A stretch of DNA of 21,179 bases from IMG/VR virus record IMGVR_UViG_3300046002_005790, positions 1-21,179 of that record, one strand, 5' to 3'. The translations under genes were made by a program, and so were the position numbers. This DNA is from a virus. Each line of letters starts with the position of its first letter. Position 1 is the first letter of the stretch. The notes below the pieces were generated by a model, which was given only the letters and a program-made list of their open reading frames with translations, searched no databases and was not told the DNA's origin. Below are positions 1-8,966 of this stretch, one piece after another.

Positions 1-1
1 G

Positions 2-436
2 ATCGATTTCCCAAGCATTCCTAATTGTGAAGTATACATCATGGATGCAGTATTGAAGTATCCAGTGAATGATGCACAATTACGTAGTATCGTCGCTGAA
101 CGCCTAGGTTGCCCTGCAGCCAGTGTGGTAGTGGTTCCTAAATATAACCCAGAAGAAATCTGGCGTTGGAACATAGATGGCGAAAGCGAAATTAAAGAAT
201 ATAAACAAGGCGATGCAGAATTAACAAAACCTTATCCAGCACCCGATGCAGATCAAAAAGCCGCAAGCAAGGCCTATGCTGGTGCAGAAACTATCCTTAA
301 AGAATTAAACAAAACACCTAAAGTTAAAATTGAAGGCAATGAATCTGCTGATGGTAAAACATTAAATGATGTAGCGCCTGGCGAATTAAGCCCAGTAGGT
401 AGCAAACAAAACACTATCCCAAATCCAAAAGGGTAG
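2..436 (+). CDS. conserved phage protein, 3' part (5' end outside window)
   Basis: The reading frame is open from base 2 through the left edge, so the ATG at 41 is probably an internal methionine and the gene begins upstream. The visible 144 residues hold a compact region with DAVLKYPVND and a hydrophobic VVVVPKYNPEEIWRWN stretch. A charged linker follows, and the protein ends in a Pro/Lys-rich tail with SPVGSKQNTIPNPKG. I do not recognise a named family. Its place just ahead of the modular virion-type protein, with one base between the TAG and the next ATG, suggests a structural or head-assembly role, but that is inference from context only. Confidence 0.8.
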   Translation: MDFPSIPNCEVYIMDAVLKYPVNDAQLRSIVAERLGCPAASVVVVPKYNPEEIWRWNIDGESEIKEYKQGDAELTKPYPAPDADQKAASKAYAGAETILKELNKTPKVKIEGNESADGKTLNDVAPGELSPVGSKQNTIPNPKG

Positions 437-437
437 T

Positions 438-3400
438 ATGAGCGAGAATATCTACGATATCCTAGCTAAGTTTCCAAAGGACATGCCAACAAGTTCTATG
501 GAACCTGAACCTCTATACGAAAACGTAGATCCTCGTAACGACTTACTAGAAGATGTCCGTAAATTAGAAGAAAAATTCTACAAGTATAAAGACACTCCTC
601 AAGTTTCAACTGACAAAACCGATGACTCGTCAGATTTCAAGATAGCCAAAGCCAAGAGAGAATTACAGTTAGCCATGGCAGAATATCCTGAAGCTAGTAG
701 CCCCACAGAAGCATTAGTGGCACGTATGGGGGATCAGGCCGAAGAAACCAAACGAGTAGTTGATACAGCCAAAACAACCATAGCTAAACAGCAACAAGAT
801 ATTGCTCGAGCAGCACAGGCAGTTAATGATGCTAATGCTCGATATGATGCTCAAGAAAAACGTTTTCAAGACTTTACTAAACAGGTAGCAGCCAGCGAAT
901 TAGATGTCAAACAACAGGCTCAGGCCGCATTAGCATTTTCTCAACAGCCACAAGCAGCACCACAAGATATTATTGCACAAACACAGGCTCAGGTTCAGGC
1001 TCCAGCACCTGTAGCTACTACACCAGAACCAGAAGAACCAGATCAAACACCAATTGCCAAACCAGTGCAGACCAGACCAGCAACTGCTCCTACACCAGCT
1101 GCTAATGTAGTCGATATTGATGCGGCAAGAAAAGCCAAAGAAGCCGAAGTAGAAAAAGAAAGATTAGCAAAACTTGCCACTGCAAACATCGATAATCCAC
1201 AAATTGATTGGGATGATCAAAAGAAGGTTGAGAAGGTTGCTGAAGCTCAAGAAGCGGCCAATGATGTTGGTATAGCTAGAAAAAATTGGGAAATACTCAG
1301 TAATGCTAGATTAAATCCACAACCATTGATTAAATTAGAATTTGGTGATAATCCACCAGTACATTTACAGCCATTAGATGTTGAAGCCCTTTATCGTTAC
1401 TTAATAGGTAAAAGCACAAGATACCTTGGTCAGAAAAATCAACGGTTAGACAACGATTTCTTAAAAAATCTAATAAAATCTAATCTAAATGACTACAAGA
1501 CTGTTAACTATCTTTTAAAAACGAGTGAAGTTAGTAAATTAAGGACTGCTATAAAACGAGCACAGACTCTAGCACAAAAAGCCAAGCAAACTAACATCGA
1601 TTACAATGCACCAAAACAAGCACAATCAGCTCAGACCCCCGCTCAACAGCCGCAACAAACCCAACAACCGGGGTTAAAGGGCACAGATTATTATAAATAT
1701 ATGACAACACCACGGCAACGTGATTTATTTAGGACCGACGATATGCAAGAAAATGTTAACAAACTAGCAACAAGTCTGATGGAAAGATTTGCAAAATTCA
1801 GTGAAGATACAAAACCAGACTTTTTAGATCTTGACAAGGATGGCGACACTGAAGAGCCTATGAAATCAGCGGCTAAATCAGCTAAAGATCATGAGCCAGC
1901 TAAGCCAGACAGCGATGCAGTTGCTAAACGCAAACGCCTACAAGCATTAAAAGACAAGCAAGAAGACGAACGTGCCGAGAAAGGTGATTCTGATAGCAAA
2001 TCATCCTCACGTGTTGTTAAAGGTCGTGCTTATGGTGGTGCCGCACAAAAAGATGATGAAGATAAAGATCTCGACGAAAGCGGTCTACAAGCATACTTAG
2101 GTAAAAAGAAATATGGCAAAGAAGGCATGAAAGCACTTCAAAAAGCAGGTCGTGAAGGTGCTAGCAAAGAGAAAATGGCCGTGCTACGTGCTAAACATGA
2201 TAAGATGGATGAAGCATTACCTCCGGGTGTTACACCACCACCAAAATATGTGCCAAGTGGTAATCCTCAACCTAATAAACAAGTTGGAACAAAATATAGC
2301 CCACAAGGAACACCAGTACCTGTTATGGCTCCAAAGAAACCAGGCGAATTAGAAGAAGTAGCACCTCCAGGCGCCAAAGCTGAACGTATGGTTAAAGGTA
2401 TTAAAAAATCTTTAAGCAAAGACGGTCATTTATCTGGTAAAGATAAAGCAATCGCTTATGCTACAACATGGAAAGCACACAAAAAAGGCCAAGTAGAAGA
2501 AGCTACAGGATTTGGTGACAAGATTAAGAATTCTAAAGCAGAATTAAAAAAACACAAAATGGTCAAAGAAGGTCGTAATCCAGAAAGCAGTGAATATACT
2601 TACGAAACTATTGGTCGTATCTTATCAGACGAACAACCAGGGCTAGATGCTAATTCAGAAGCATTTGTTAAAGCAGTCTATGACGAACTAATTGAAATGA
2701 AGTTGACACCAAAAGCGGCTCGTTGGTTAGTACACTATGATGAGGACTTCATCAGTGATTGTGCTACGTCATACAGCCATTTCTGTGACAGCAAAGCCAA
2801 AGAAGCCATGGAATGTGGCTCACCAATGAACAGTTTCGTCAGTGAAGAACCTCTAATAGATGCAGAACACGAGCTAGCAGAAATCGCTAAACTAGCAGGT
2901 CTGACACGTGAAGACTTCAATCCAATGGTACCAGGTGATTCAGCAAGTCCATTGACCTATGCAGGTTGCTCAAAATGCAATGCAGATCCTTGCTGTTGTG
3001 AAGATGAAAAAGCCATGGACGAAGGTATGGGCTGTAGCGAAGATGAACTAAATGAAGCTGCGACACGCAAAGATTTCCGCATGGTAGCTAATCTACTAAA
3101 ATCAATTCCGGATATCGCTAAACGCACAGAGCTAGCTATGTATCATGCAGACATATTCAAGCAACAAAATTCAAGATTTAAAAAGGAAATGTTTTTAGCA
3201 GCTGCAGGTATTGACACTACTCCTATCGAAGATGAAGTAATGGTCGGTGAAGAAGAAGTAGGTGAAGGTAACGAATTCTCAGGCGCATTAGCCAAGGCTC
3301 GCGCTGAAGGAAAAAAGGAGTTTGAAGTGGACGGTAAAAAATATACAGTAAAAGAAGACATCAACATTAACGTTACAGCTAACGGTGAAGAAGATGTAGT

Positions 3401-3698
3401 TAATCTAATCCGCAAGTTAAGTGGTATGCCAGTTGTTGCTATCCAAGCACAACCAGCCGTGGCTGAAGAAATTGTTGCAGAAGAAGGCCCCAAGGAACGT
3501 GATGTAGAATACACAAACTCACCACGTGAAGAAGTGGCAGGAACAGATGCTGCTATCCCCGCTGGTGCTGATTTAAATCGTGCTAAACGTCAGTATAAGA
3601 AAGAATATCCTGGTGACAACCCAATGGCAGTCAAGGAAGCTATTCAAAATATGCTATGGAATGATTATCAGGCAATGATCAACGACGTTAAGGCATAA
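438..3698 (+). CDS. large modular protein, candidate prohead-processed internal protein (polyprotein)
   Basis: This 1086-residue acidic protein is built from separate segments. It has a coiled-coil-like Ala/Gln/Glu-rich region at about 95-175, Pro/Gln/Ala linkers at about 170-235 and 385-415, and a helical domain at about 295-380. An EF-hand-like DLDKDGDTEE sits at 464-473. A Lys-rich module (AYLGKKKYGKEGMKALQKAG) starts near 550, and a second basic module (AERMVKGIKKSLSKDGHLSG) near 647. A helical domain covers about 712-795, a cysteine cluster (CSKC at 844-847, CCC at 852-854) follows, and two more small modules start near 874 and 947. Apparent module edges carry LxE-like sites: LDE at 545-547, MDE at 590-592, LEE at 638-640, VEE at 686-688, VKE at 709-711 and LNE at 871-873. 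Such sites suit a T4 gp21-type prohead protease. No enzymatic domain was recognised. An AAGGG before the ATG can serve as RBS. The processing idea is inference; the ORF itself is certain. Confidence 0.93.
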   Translation: MSENIYDILAKFPKDMPTSSMEPEPLYENVDPRNDLLEDVRKLEEKFYKYKDTPQVSTDKTDDSSDFKIAKAKRELQLAMAEYPEASSPTEALVARMGDQAEETKRVVDTAKTTIAKQQQDIARAAQAVNDANARYDAQEKRFQDFTKQVAASELDVKQQAQAALAFSQQPQAAPQDIIAQTQAQVQAPAPVATTPEPEEPDQTPIAKPVQTRPATAPTPAANVVDIDAARKAKEAEVEKERLAKLATANIDNPQIDWDDQKKVEKVAEAQEAANDVGIARKNWEILSNARLNPQPLIKLEFGDNPPVHLQPLDVEALYRYLIGKSTRYLGQKNQRLDNDFLKNLIKSNLNDYKTVNYLLKTSEVSKLRTAIKRAQTLAQKAKQTNIDYNAPKQAQSAQTPAQQPQQTQQPGLKGTDYYKYMTTPRQRDLFRTDDMQENVNKLATSLMERFAKFSEDTKPDFLDLDKDGDTEEPMKSAAKSAKDHEPAKPDSDAVAKRKRLQALKDKQEDERAEKGDSDSKSSSRVVKGRAYGGAAQKDDEDKDLDESGLQAYLGKKKYGKEGMKALQKAGREGASKEKMAVLRAKHDKMDEALPPGVTPPPKYVPSGNPQPNKQVGTKYSPQGTPVPVMAPKKPGELEEVAPPGAKAERMVKGIKKSLSKDGHLSGKDKAIAYATTWKAHKKGQVEEATGFGDKIKNSKAELKKHKMVKEGRNPESSEYTYETIGRILSDEQPGLDANSEAFVKAVYDELIEMKLTPKAARWLVHYDEDFISDCATSYSHFCDSKAKEAMECGSPMNSFVSEEPLIDAEHELAEIAKLAGLTREDFNPMVPGDSASPLTYAGCSKCNADPCCCEDEKAMDEGMGCSEDELNEAATRKDFRMVANLLKSIPDIAKRTELAMYHADIFKQQNSRFKKEMFLAAAGIDTTPIEDEVMVGEEEVGEGNEFSGALAKARAEGKKEFEVDGKKYTVKEDININVTANGEEDVVNLIRKLSGMPVVAIQAQPAVAEEIVAEEGPKERDVEYTNSPREEVAGTDAAIPAGADLNRAKRQYKKEYPGDNPMAVKEAIQNMLWNDYQAMINDVKA

Positions 3699-3699
3699 T

Positions 3700-4299
3700 A
3701 TGAAAGAGCTTAAAGAATTTGTTGAGATGATGGACGCTATCGAAGCAGGTCGACCTATCCAAGAAGATAGTGTAGATAGAACACATCTCAGTGATATGCT
3801 AGACCAGCTCGAAGAACATCTTAATCAAGCTGCAGGTATCGCCGGTGATCTAGCACGTTATGGACGCGATCTTCCAGGGCCATTTAGTGGCCAAATCCGT
3901 AGTTACCTAGCACCACACCTAGAAAGCTTCATAGATGATCGTCGCCAACCAGGTAGCATAGCTAGCCTACGCAGTATCTTGATTGACAGCGGTAACGAAG
4001 ACGAAGATGACGACATATACGAATCACAGTCATTTGATCACTTAACCAACAAACGTCTAAAAAGCATATTACTAGCGCCACAAGCAGATTCCCGTACATT
4101 AGAATGGGCTATGGATTTTACAGATGATGCTCTAAGAGCAGACTATGATGATGAGATGATTGACAGCAGAACTTTTGATGCTAGAAATAATGCCTTTAAG
4201 CAAGCTTCAGAAGCGTTTTACGATGAAGACGGTGACGTCAGTGAAGAGGCTGATCTAGACGCAACTCTAGCACATCTAAGAAAATTTTGGAGTGTTTAA
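3700..4299 (+). CDS. conserved phage protein with MK..xE leader (possible internal head protein)
   Basis: This 199-residue, strongly acidic and mostly helical protein starts one base after the previous stop, with AAGG upstream as a weak RBS. Its first residues, MKELKEFVE, resemble the capsid-targeting leader of T4 internal proteins (MKTYQEFIAE), although FVE is a poor match to the usual I/LxE cleavage site; an IQE follows at 20-22. A conserved-looking segment is at about 30-95 (LEEHLNQAAGIAGDLARYG, then LPGPFSGQIRSYL), followed by an acidic Asp/Glu stretch and a second helical part. No known domain was recognised. Neighbours are a modular protein and a second protein with a similar leader. 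Confidence 0.88.
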   Translation: MKELKEFVEMMDAIEAGRPIQEDSVDRTHLSDMLDQLEEHLNQAAGIAGDLARYGRDLPGPFSGQIRSYLAPHLESFIDDRRQPGSIASLRSILIDSGNEDEDDDIYESQSFDHLTNKRLKSILLAPQADSRTLEWAMDFTDDALRADYDDEMIDSRTFDARNNAFKQASEAFYDEDGDVSEEADLDATLAHLRKFWSV

Positions 4300-4302
4300 T
4301 CT

Positions 4303-4668
4303 GTGAAAATTAATGAGATCATCACAGAAGCATTGGAAAGAGGTGAGTTTCGTAAGGTAACTCGACAATCTCTGTCAGCTGTGGATAGTTATCCATACTT
4401 AGACAACAACAGTCACCCTTATGTTGCTTATAGATTTGGTATGGCATTAGCAAAAAGTCCTGATGATGTAACAGATCAATTGGGTCCAATTGGAAGTGAA
4501 TTTGTTACTGTAGGTTATAGTTCTGCAGATCAAGAAATCATCGATCATGCCCGTAAAGAATTTGGACTAAAAGTGAGAAAACACAGCGGAAAAGGCAGTG
4601 AAGAATTAGAAAAAATTAACAAAGTCAGTCCAGTAGCCAAACCCAAACGTAACAAATACGGAGTTTAA
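4303..4668 (+). CDS. small conserved phage protein with capsid-targeting-like leader
   Basis: This 121-residue protein uses a GTG start at 4303, with GGAG about ten bases upstream inside the end of the previous gene. Its N-terminus, MKINEIITEALERG, has an IxE site at residues 7-9 followed by Ala, matching the form and position of the T4 capsid-targeting leader cleaved by gp21. The core contains YPYLDNNSHPYVAYRFGMAL and EFVTVGYSSADQEIIDHAR, and the C-terminus is basic (KPKRNKYGV). Being small and basic at the end suits a packaged internal protein, but this is inferred from the leader and location only. No family was recognised. Confidence 0.85.
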   Translation: MKINEIITEALERGEFRKVTRQSLSAVDSYPYLDNNSHPYVAYRFGMALAKSPDDVTDQLGPIGSEFVTVGYSSADQEIIDHARKEFGLKVRKHSGKGSEELEKINKVSPVAKPKRNKYGV

Positions 4669-4669
4669 T

Positions 4670-4897
4670 ATGAATGATTTAGATCAAATTAAACAACTAG
4701 CAGGTATCACACAAAACGTAGGTCGACTACAAGAATACAAAGGTGAGGGTACAGTCAACACCGAAGGCAGTAATATGAGCGTAACTGCCAACGAAAAAAT
4801 ACAGTATCAAAACACACACAATATCCAACCTGGCACTCCAGAATGGTTCAAATTATGGTTTAGTTTACCATACCTAACAGGCGAAAAACCCTGGTAA
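4670..4897 (+). CDS. small conserved protein immediately upstream of terminase
   Basis: This 75-residue protein starts one base after the preceding stop; GGAG lies six bases before the ATG. The N-terminus has DLDQIKQLAGI at 3-13, a motif shared with two other proteins in the window, and LQE at about 20-22. The C-terminus is aromatic and probably folded: GTPEWFKLWFSLPYLTGEKPW. Its position directly before the large terminase raises the possibility of a small terminase or packaging accessory factor. However, it is much shorter than usual T4 gp16-type proteins and shows no DNA-binding motif, so I leave it unnamed. Confidence 0.8.
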   Translation: MNDLDQIKQLAGITQNVGRLQEYKGEGTVNTEGSNMSVTANEKIQYQNTHNIQPGTPEWFKLWFSLPYLTGEKPW

Positions 4898-4920
4898 TTG
4901 TAATAACCTAATCTTGCCAA

Positions 4921-4928
4921 GATAAGTA
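4921..4928 (+). promoter_or_regulatory. T4-late-like promoter box before terminase
   Basis: GATAAGTA ends five bases before the terminase ATG, and no Shine-Dalgarno sequence lies in the 37-base gap. The T4 late promoter consensus is TATAAATA. The same box-to-ATG distance recurs at 6502 and 8967. Confidence 0.5.
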
Positions 4929-4933
4929 ATAGT

Positions 4934-6502
4934 ATGGCAACAGCAAAAGGTACAGACAGCGTTCTAGTAAAGAAGCCTCATACACGTGAGAGCTTTACAG
5001 AAGAACAATTAAGAGAATTCGCAAAGTGCGCAGATCCTGTTACGGGTCCTGAATACTTTATGAGTAACTACTTCTATATACAGCATCCTACCCAAGGACG
5101 TATGTTGTATAAACCATTTGAGTATCAAAAACGCCTAATACATTCATACCATAACTACCGATTCAGCATCTCACTGATGCCTCGGCAAACAGGTAAATCA
5201 ACAAGTGCCGCAGGGTACTTGCTTTGGTACGCGATGTTCGTGCCAGACAGCACTATCCTGATTGCCGCACACAAATACACAGGCTCACAAGAAATCATGC
5301 AACGTATACGCTACGCTTATGAAAGCGTGCCTGACTTTATACGTGCTGGTGCTGTGAGTTACAACAAGGGTAGTATAGACTTTGACAATGGTAGTCGCAT
5401 AGTGAGTGCTACTACAACAGAAAACACTGGTCGAGGTATGAGTATATCATTACTATATGCAGATGAGTTTGCGTTCGTCCGCCCTACCATTGGTCGTGAA
5501 TTTTGGACTTCAATCAGCCCCACACTAGCAACTGGTGGTAAATGTATTATCACTTCAACCCCCAACAGCGATGAAGATCAATTTGCTACCTTATGGAAAG
5601 GCGCTAACAAACAATTTGATGAATTTGGTAATCCCACAGAATTGGGTATTAACGGATTTAAAGCGTTCCGTAGCTATTGGAATGAGCACCCAGATCGTGA
5701 CGAAGCATGGGCAGTACAGACTCGTAGTCAACTAGGTGATGAACGTTTCCGTCGTGAGATGGACTGTGAATTCATCATCTGGGACGAAACATTGATCAAT
5801 CCAGGGCATTTAATTGAAATGTCGGGATTAGATCCTATAGAACGACAAGGACAGGTACGTTGGTATAAGAAGCCAGAATCACAATATACTTATGTAGTAT
5901 CGTTGGATCCTAGTTTAGGCACTGGCGGCGACCCCGCCGGTATACAGGTATTTGAGTTGCCTACTTTTAAACAAGTAGCAGAATGGCAACATAATCGCAC
6001 ACCTATACAACAACAGGTGGGCATACTAACAGAAATTACCAAATATCTAGCTGAAAATGCCAACCCCAATAATGTTTATTACAGTGTAGAAAATAATACC
6101 GTGGGCGAAGCAGCATTGGTCTGTATCAGTGAAATCGGTGAAGAAAATATCAAAGGTATATTTTTAAGTGAGCCTAGAAAAATAGGTGGTGGTAGACGAT
6201 ATCGTAAGGGCTTTAATACTACAAACAGCAGTAAAATATCTGCCTGTGCTAAACTTAAAAATCTAATAGAAAGCAAGCGTATGATGATCGTTAGCCGTCC
6301 ACTAATATCAGAACTTAAAACATTTGTAGCCCACGGTGCTAGCTATGCGGCTAAACCAGGCGAAACAGATGATCTGGTAATGAGTCTTATCCTTATAGTG
6401 CGCATGGCACAGATGCTACAGAGCTTTGACAGCCAACTTGACTATACTATGAAAGACAGCCTAGAAGATATAGTTGAGCCCATGCCGTTCTTCATTAGTT
6501 AG
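4934..6502 (+). CDS. terL: terminase large subunit (T4 gp17 type)
   Basis: This 522-residue DNA-packaging motor has an ATPase domain that powers DNA translocation into the prohead and a nuclease domain that cuts the concatemer. Walker A is PRQTGKS (83-89), Walker B is LLYADEF with Asp177/Glu178, and the coupling motif is TSTPN just after. The C-terminal RNase-H-like nuclease shows VVSLDPSLG with Asp325, YYSVENNTVGEAA with Glu386 and DDLVMSL with Asp479/480, the expected acidic triad. It is shorter than T4 gp17 (610 residues) but has both domains complete. The start is the first ATG after a T4-late-like box and lacks an RBS. Shorter in-frame starts would not reach into the conserved N-terminal region. 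Confidence 0.97.
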   Translation: MATAKGTDSVLVKKPHTRESFTEEQLREFAKCADPVTGPEYFMSNYFYIQHPTQGRMLYKPFEYQKRLIHSYHNYRFSISLMPRQTGKSTSAAGYLLWYAMFVPDSTILIAAHKYTGSQEIMQRIRYAYESVPDFIRAGAVSYNKGSIDFDNGSRIVSATTTENTGRGMSISLLYADEFAFVRPTIGREFWTSISPTLATGGKCIITSTPNSDEDQFATLWKGANKQFDEFGNPTELGINGFKAFRSYWNEHPDRDEAWAVQTRSQLGDERFRREMDCEFIIWDETLINPGHLIEMSGLDPIERQGQVRWYKKPESQYTYVVSLDPSLGTGGDPAGIQVFELPTFKQVAEWQHNRTPIQQQVGILTEITKYLAENANPNNVYYSVENNTVGEAALVCISEIGEENIKGIFLSEPRKIGGGRRYRKGFNTTNSSKISACAKLKNLIESKRMMIVSRPLISELKTFVAHGASYAAKPGETDDLVMSLILIVRMAQMLQSFDSQLDYTMKDSLEDIVEPMPFFIS

Positions 6503-6509
6503 ATAAATA
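6502..6509 (+). promoter_or_regulatory. T4-late-like promoter box before the 801-residue protein
   Basis: GATAAATA overlaps the last base of the terminase stop codon and is followed by five bases and then the ATG at 6515. It differs from the T4 late consensus TATAAATA only at the first base. There is no Shine-Dalgarno sequence, so the transcript could begin at or next to the ATG. Confidence 0.6.
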
Positions 6510-6514
6510 CTTAC

Positions 6515-8920
6515 ATGAGAGAAATTAACAAAATCGCAGAAGGTCTATTTGAGAAAATCCGTGATAGATTTGAGGATGTTAGCTTGGGTGATGATAAAGC
6601 CAAGGCCACACAAGATCCTGAAAAAGCACGTTTTTTCAATTTTGACTACACTGTAGATGATGAAAATCTTGGTAATGTAACCCTTAGCATCATCGATGAA
6701 ACCAGCCTAAAAGTCTATTTTAGCAAGAATATCAGCGACGATCTAACAGACGAACAGCGCCATGATTGGTACGGCTTTCTCAAAGAACTACGCAGGTTCG
6801 CTAAATCAAACCTATTGAGCTTTGAACCTAGAGATATAACAAGAAGCACATTAAAACATCGAGACCTACAACAGGTTAGCAAAGCAGACAGTACCTACGA
6901 CAAAGATGAAGTCATCAGCGAAAGCCTATATGGTACACGCAAATCTAGCTATGAACGTAAAGGTCCTGTGCGATTAATAGTCCGTCATACTAAAGCACTT
7001 GATGAAATAGAAAATCGCCGTGCCCGCACACACAATATCAACAGCATCTATCTTGAAACACAGGAAGGTGAACGCTTCAAGCTACCAGTTAAAAGCCTTA
7101 GACTAGGTCGTGCTCTGGCACAACATGTCAAACATGGTGGTAGTATGCATGATGACCTAGGTCAGCACATCTGTGAAATGGCAGAAGAATGTGCTAAACT
7201 AAAACCATTCATAAACAACACAAGAAATCGCACATTTGAAGATACAGAAACACAATCAATGGCAGAAGCAGCAGTTGAATATCATGGTCTATTAAACAAC
7301 ACACTAAAACGCATGACTGGTAAGAAAGGGTATCAAAGATGTAAAGAACAATTTGTAGCAACATCAACCTCATATATTCCAGAAATTGATACAGAAGAAA
7401 TGAAACAACGTTTTGAGAAACGAACATTTGACGATCGGTTAGAAGAAGCACTACCTTTGGTACACAAGGCATATAATATGAAAAAAGAAAATAAATTCGC
7501 AGAACAATTTGTCAACTGGGCAGATACCATAGCCGAAGGCACATGGGCAGTTCCTAACACCGACGATGACGTGGATAAACTAATTGAATTATTAAGTAAT
7601 CCTTTACCAGCTGGCGTTGATGGACAAAATGCTACCAACGCACTATATAATCTAATTGGTGATGACAAACTATTTGATAAGATACAAGAAATAGCAAGAA
7701 TAGATCCAGAACACGATGTGGGTGATTTAGTCGCAGATTGGCTACAGGAACATCTACCAAATATCTATCAACAGATTGAAAATGAAATAGGTGATCCGGA
7801 CTACCCAGCAGAACAAGACATCGAAAGTAGTGACATAGATGAAGGCAACACATATGGCTCAAGCAACAGTGGCATAGATGGTGTGGTCTACGAAGAAGAT
7901 AACCAAGAAGACCAATTAGCAAATATTGAAGATATACAATCAGCGATCATACGTAGAATCTTAAACAGCATCGATGATCACAGTGAGTTACTTAAAAAAG
8001 CAGGTCCAGAAGGTATCATGAATGCTGCAAGTGATGTAGCATCATTCCATGCACCAATGGAAGAAATAGGTTCGAGCGATGTTAGTATCATGGTACGCGA
8101 AGTATACCGTGAAGTCGGCGTAGACTATCCAGAAGAAGTAAACGAAGATAAAGAAGAATGTAAATATTGCGGAGGTGATTGTCCAAACGATGAAGAACAC
8201 GCTTGCGATGGCTACTTAGGCGACATTGATGACTTATATAAAGTAACAGAAGAACGAGATATTGATGATAATGAAGAAGTATGTACATACTGTGGTGAAC
8301 CACGCGATGACAAATTTAGTTGCTGTGATGAAAACCATTGGGAAACTAAAAAAGAGTTTGATGACAATATGAATGAAGCTAAAGACACAATCAAATATGA
8401 TCCTAAAACAGGCAAATTAACAGGCTGGGAACACGAAGGTGATTGGGAAAAAACTAAAGGCAAGAAGAAAGATCCTATAGGCAAAATCCATAATCTCAGC
8501 GATAAAGCACGCCGTGAAACAGAAAAGATGAGCAAAGACGAAACATTAGAAGAAGCATTTGACCGATTAGTAAATGAAGATGATACATTCACAGAAGATC
8601 AGGTATCAGACAAACTGCAATCATTTATAGGACAAACATTCTATGTACCCGCAGAAGGACAAAAAGGCACAGTAGCAAAAGTAGCAGAGAAGACCCGTTT
8701 CTCAAACAGTTTAGTAGTTGATCTAGCCAACGGTACAACAATAGCAGTACATTTTAAAGATTTAAAACCAGTAGAAGAAACTCCAGGCCCAATTAAACAA
8801 TTATGGCAAAGACTTGTAGCAACAATCACAGGCGGAGCAACACCAAAAATGCAACCAAAATATAGCACACAAGTTCCGGACCCAATGACAGACATTAAAA
8901 ATTTAGCAGGCCTGAAATAA
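6515..8920 (+). CDS. large conserved virion-type protein with capsid-targeting-like leader
   Basis: This 801-residue acidic protein is of unknown function. The leader MREINKIAE has an IxE site at 7-9 followed by Gly. A folded N-terminal domain (about 20-135) precedes an ISE site (134-136). The next, probably conserved, domain starts SLYGTRKSSYERKGPVRLIV and continues to about 245. More LxE-like sites are LEE at 309-311, IDE at 441-443 and LEE at 678-680. Two cysteine knuckles suggest zinc binding: C549xxC552 with C556 and C564, and C590xxC593 with C603, C604 and possibly H608. The C-terminus ends with DIKNLAGLK, a motif found in neighbouring proteins. Gene order after terminase and the strong terminator behind it suggest a late structural or packaged protein. 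No catalytic motif was recognised. Confidence 0.9.
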   Translation: MREINKIAEGLFEKIRDRFEDVSLGDDKAKATQDPEKARFFNFDYTVDDENLGNVTLSIIDETSLKVYFSKNISDDLTDEQRHDWYGFLKELRRFAKSNLLSFEPRDITRSTLKHRDLQQVSKADSTYDKDEVISESLYGTRKSSYERKGPVRLIVRHTKALDEIENRRARTHNINSIYLETQEGERFKLPVKSLRLGRALAQHVKHGGSMHDDLGQHICEMAEECAKLKPFINNTRNRTFEDTETQSMAEAAVEYHGLLNNTLKRMTGKKGYQRCKEQFVATSTSYIPEIDTEEMKQRFEKRTFDDRLEEALPLVHKAYNMKKENKFAEQFVNWADTIAEGTWAVPNTDDDVDKLIELLSNPLPAGVDGQNATNALYNLIGDDKLFDKIQEIARIDPEHDVGDLVADWLQEHLPNIYQQIENEIGDPDYPAEQDIESSDIDEGNTYGSSNSGIDGVVYEEDNQEDQLANIEDIQSAIIRRILNSIDDHSELLKKAGPEGIMNAASDVASFHAPMEEIGSSDVSIMVREVYREVGVDYPEEVNEDKEECKYCGGDCPNDEEHACDGYLGDIDDLYKVTEERDIDDNEEVCTYCGEPRDDKFSCCDENHWETKKEFDDNMNEAKDTIKYDPKTGKLTGWEHEGDWEKTKGKKKDPIGKIHNLSDKARRETEKMSKDETLEEAFDRLVNEDDTFTEDQVSDKLQSFIGQTFYVPAEGQKGTVAKVAEKTRFSNSLVVDLANGTTIAVHFKDLKPVEETPGPIKQLWQRLVATITGGATPKMQPKYSTQVPDPMTDIKNLAGLK

Positions 8921-8934
8921 AATATTTTATTACT

Positions 8935-8962
8935 AAAGGCACTTTTATAGTGCCTTTTTTTT
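8935..8962 (+). terminator. strong intrinsic terminator ending the virion block
   Basis: A perfect 8-bp stem, AAAGGCAC (8935-8942) with GTGCCTTT (8950-8957), encloses a 7-base loop and runs into eight T residues (8955-8962). It lies 15 bases after the stop of the 801-residue protein and separates the virion block from the next gene. Confidence 0.93.
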
Positions 8963-8966
8963 CAGT

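Noticed and set aside
1692-1699. Perfect T4 late consensus TATAAATA inside the modular protein gene
   Set aside because: It encodes YYKY in a well-supported reading frame and is one base from an internal ATG, too close for the spacing seen elsewhere; probably chance.
2735-8895. Several antisense ORFs of 60-126 codons over the virion genes
   Set aside because: They are shadows of strong + strand genes, lack ribosome binding sites and have low-complexity Ser/Leu/His-rich translations.
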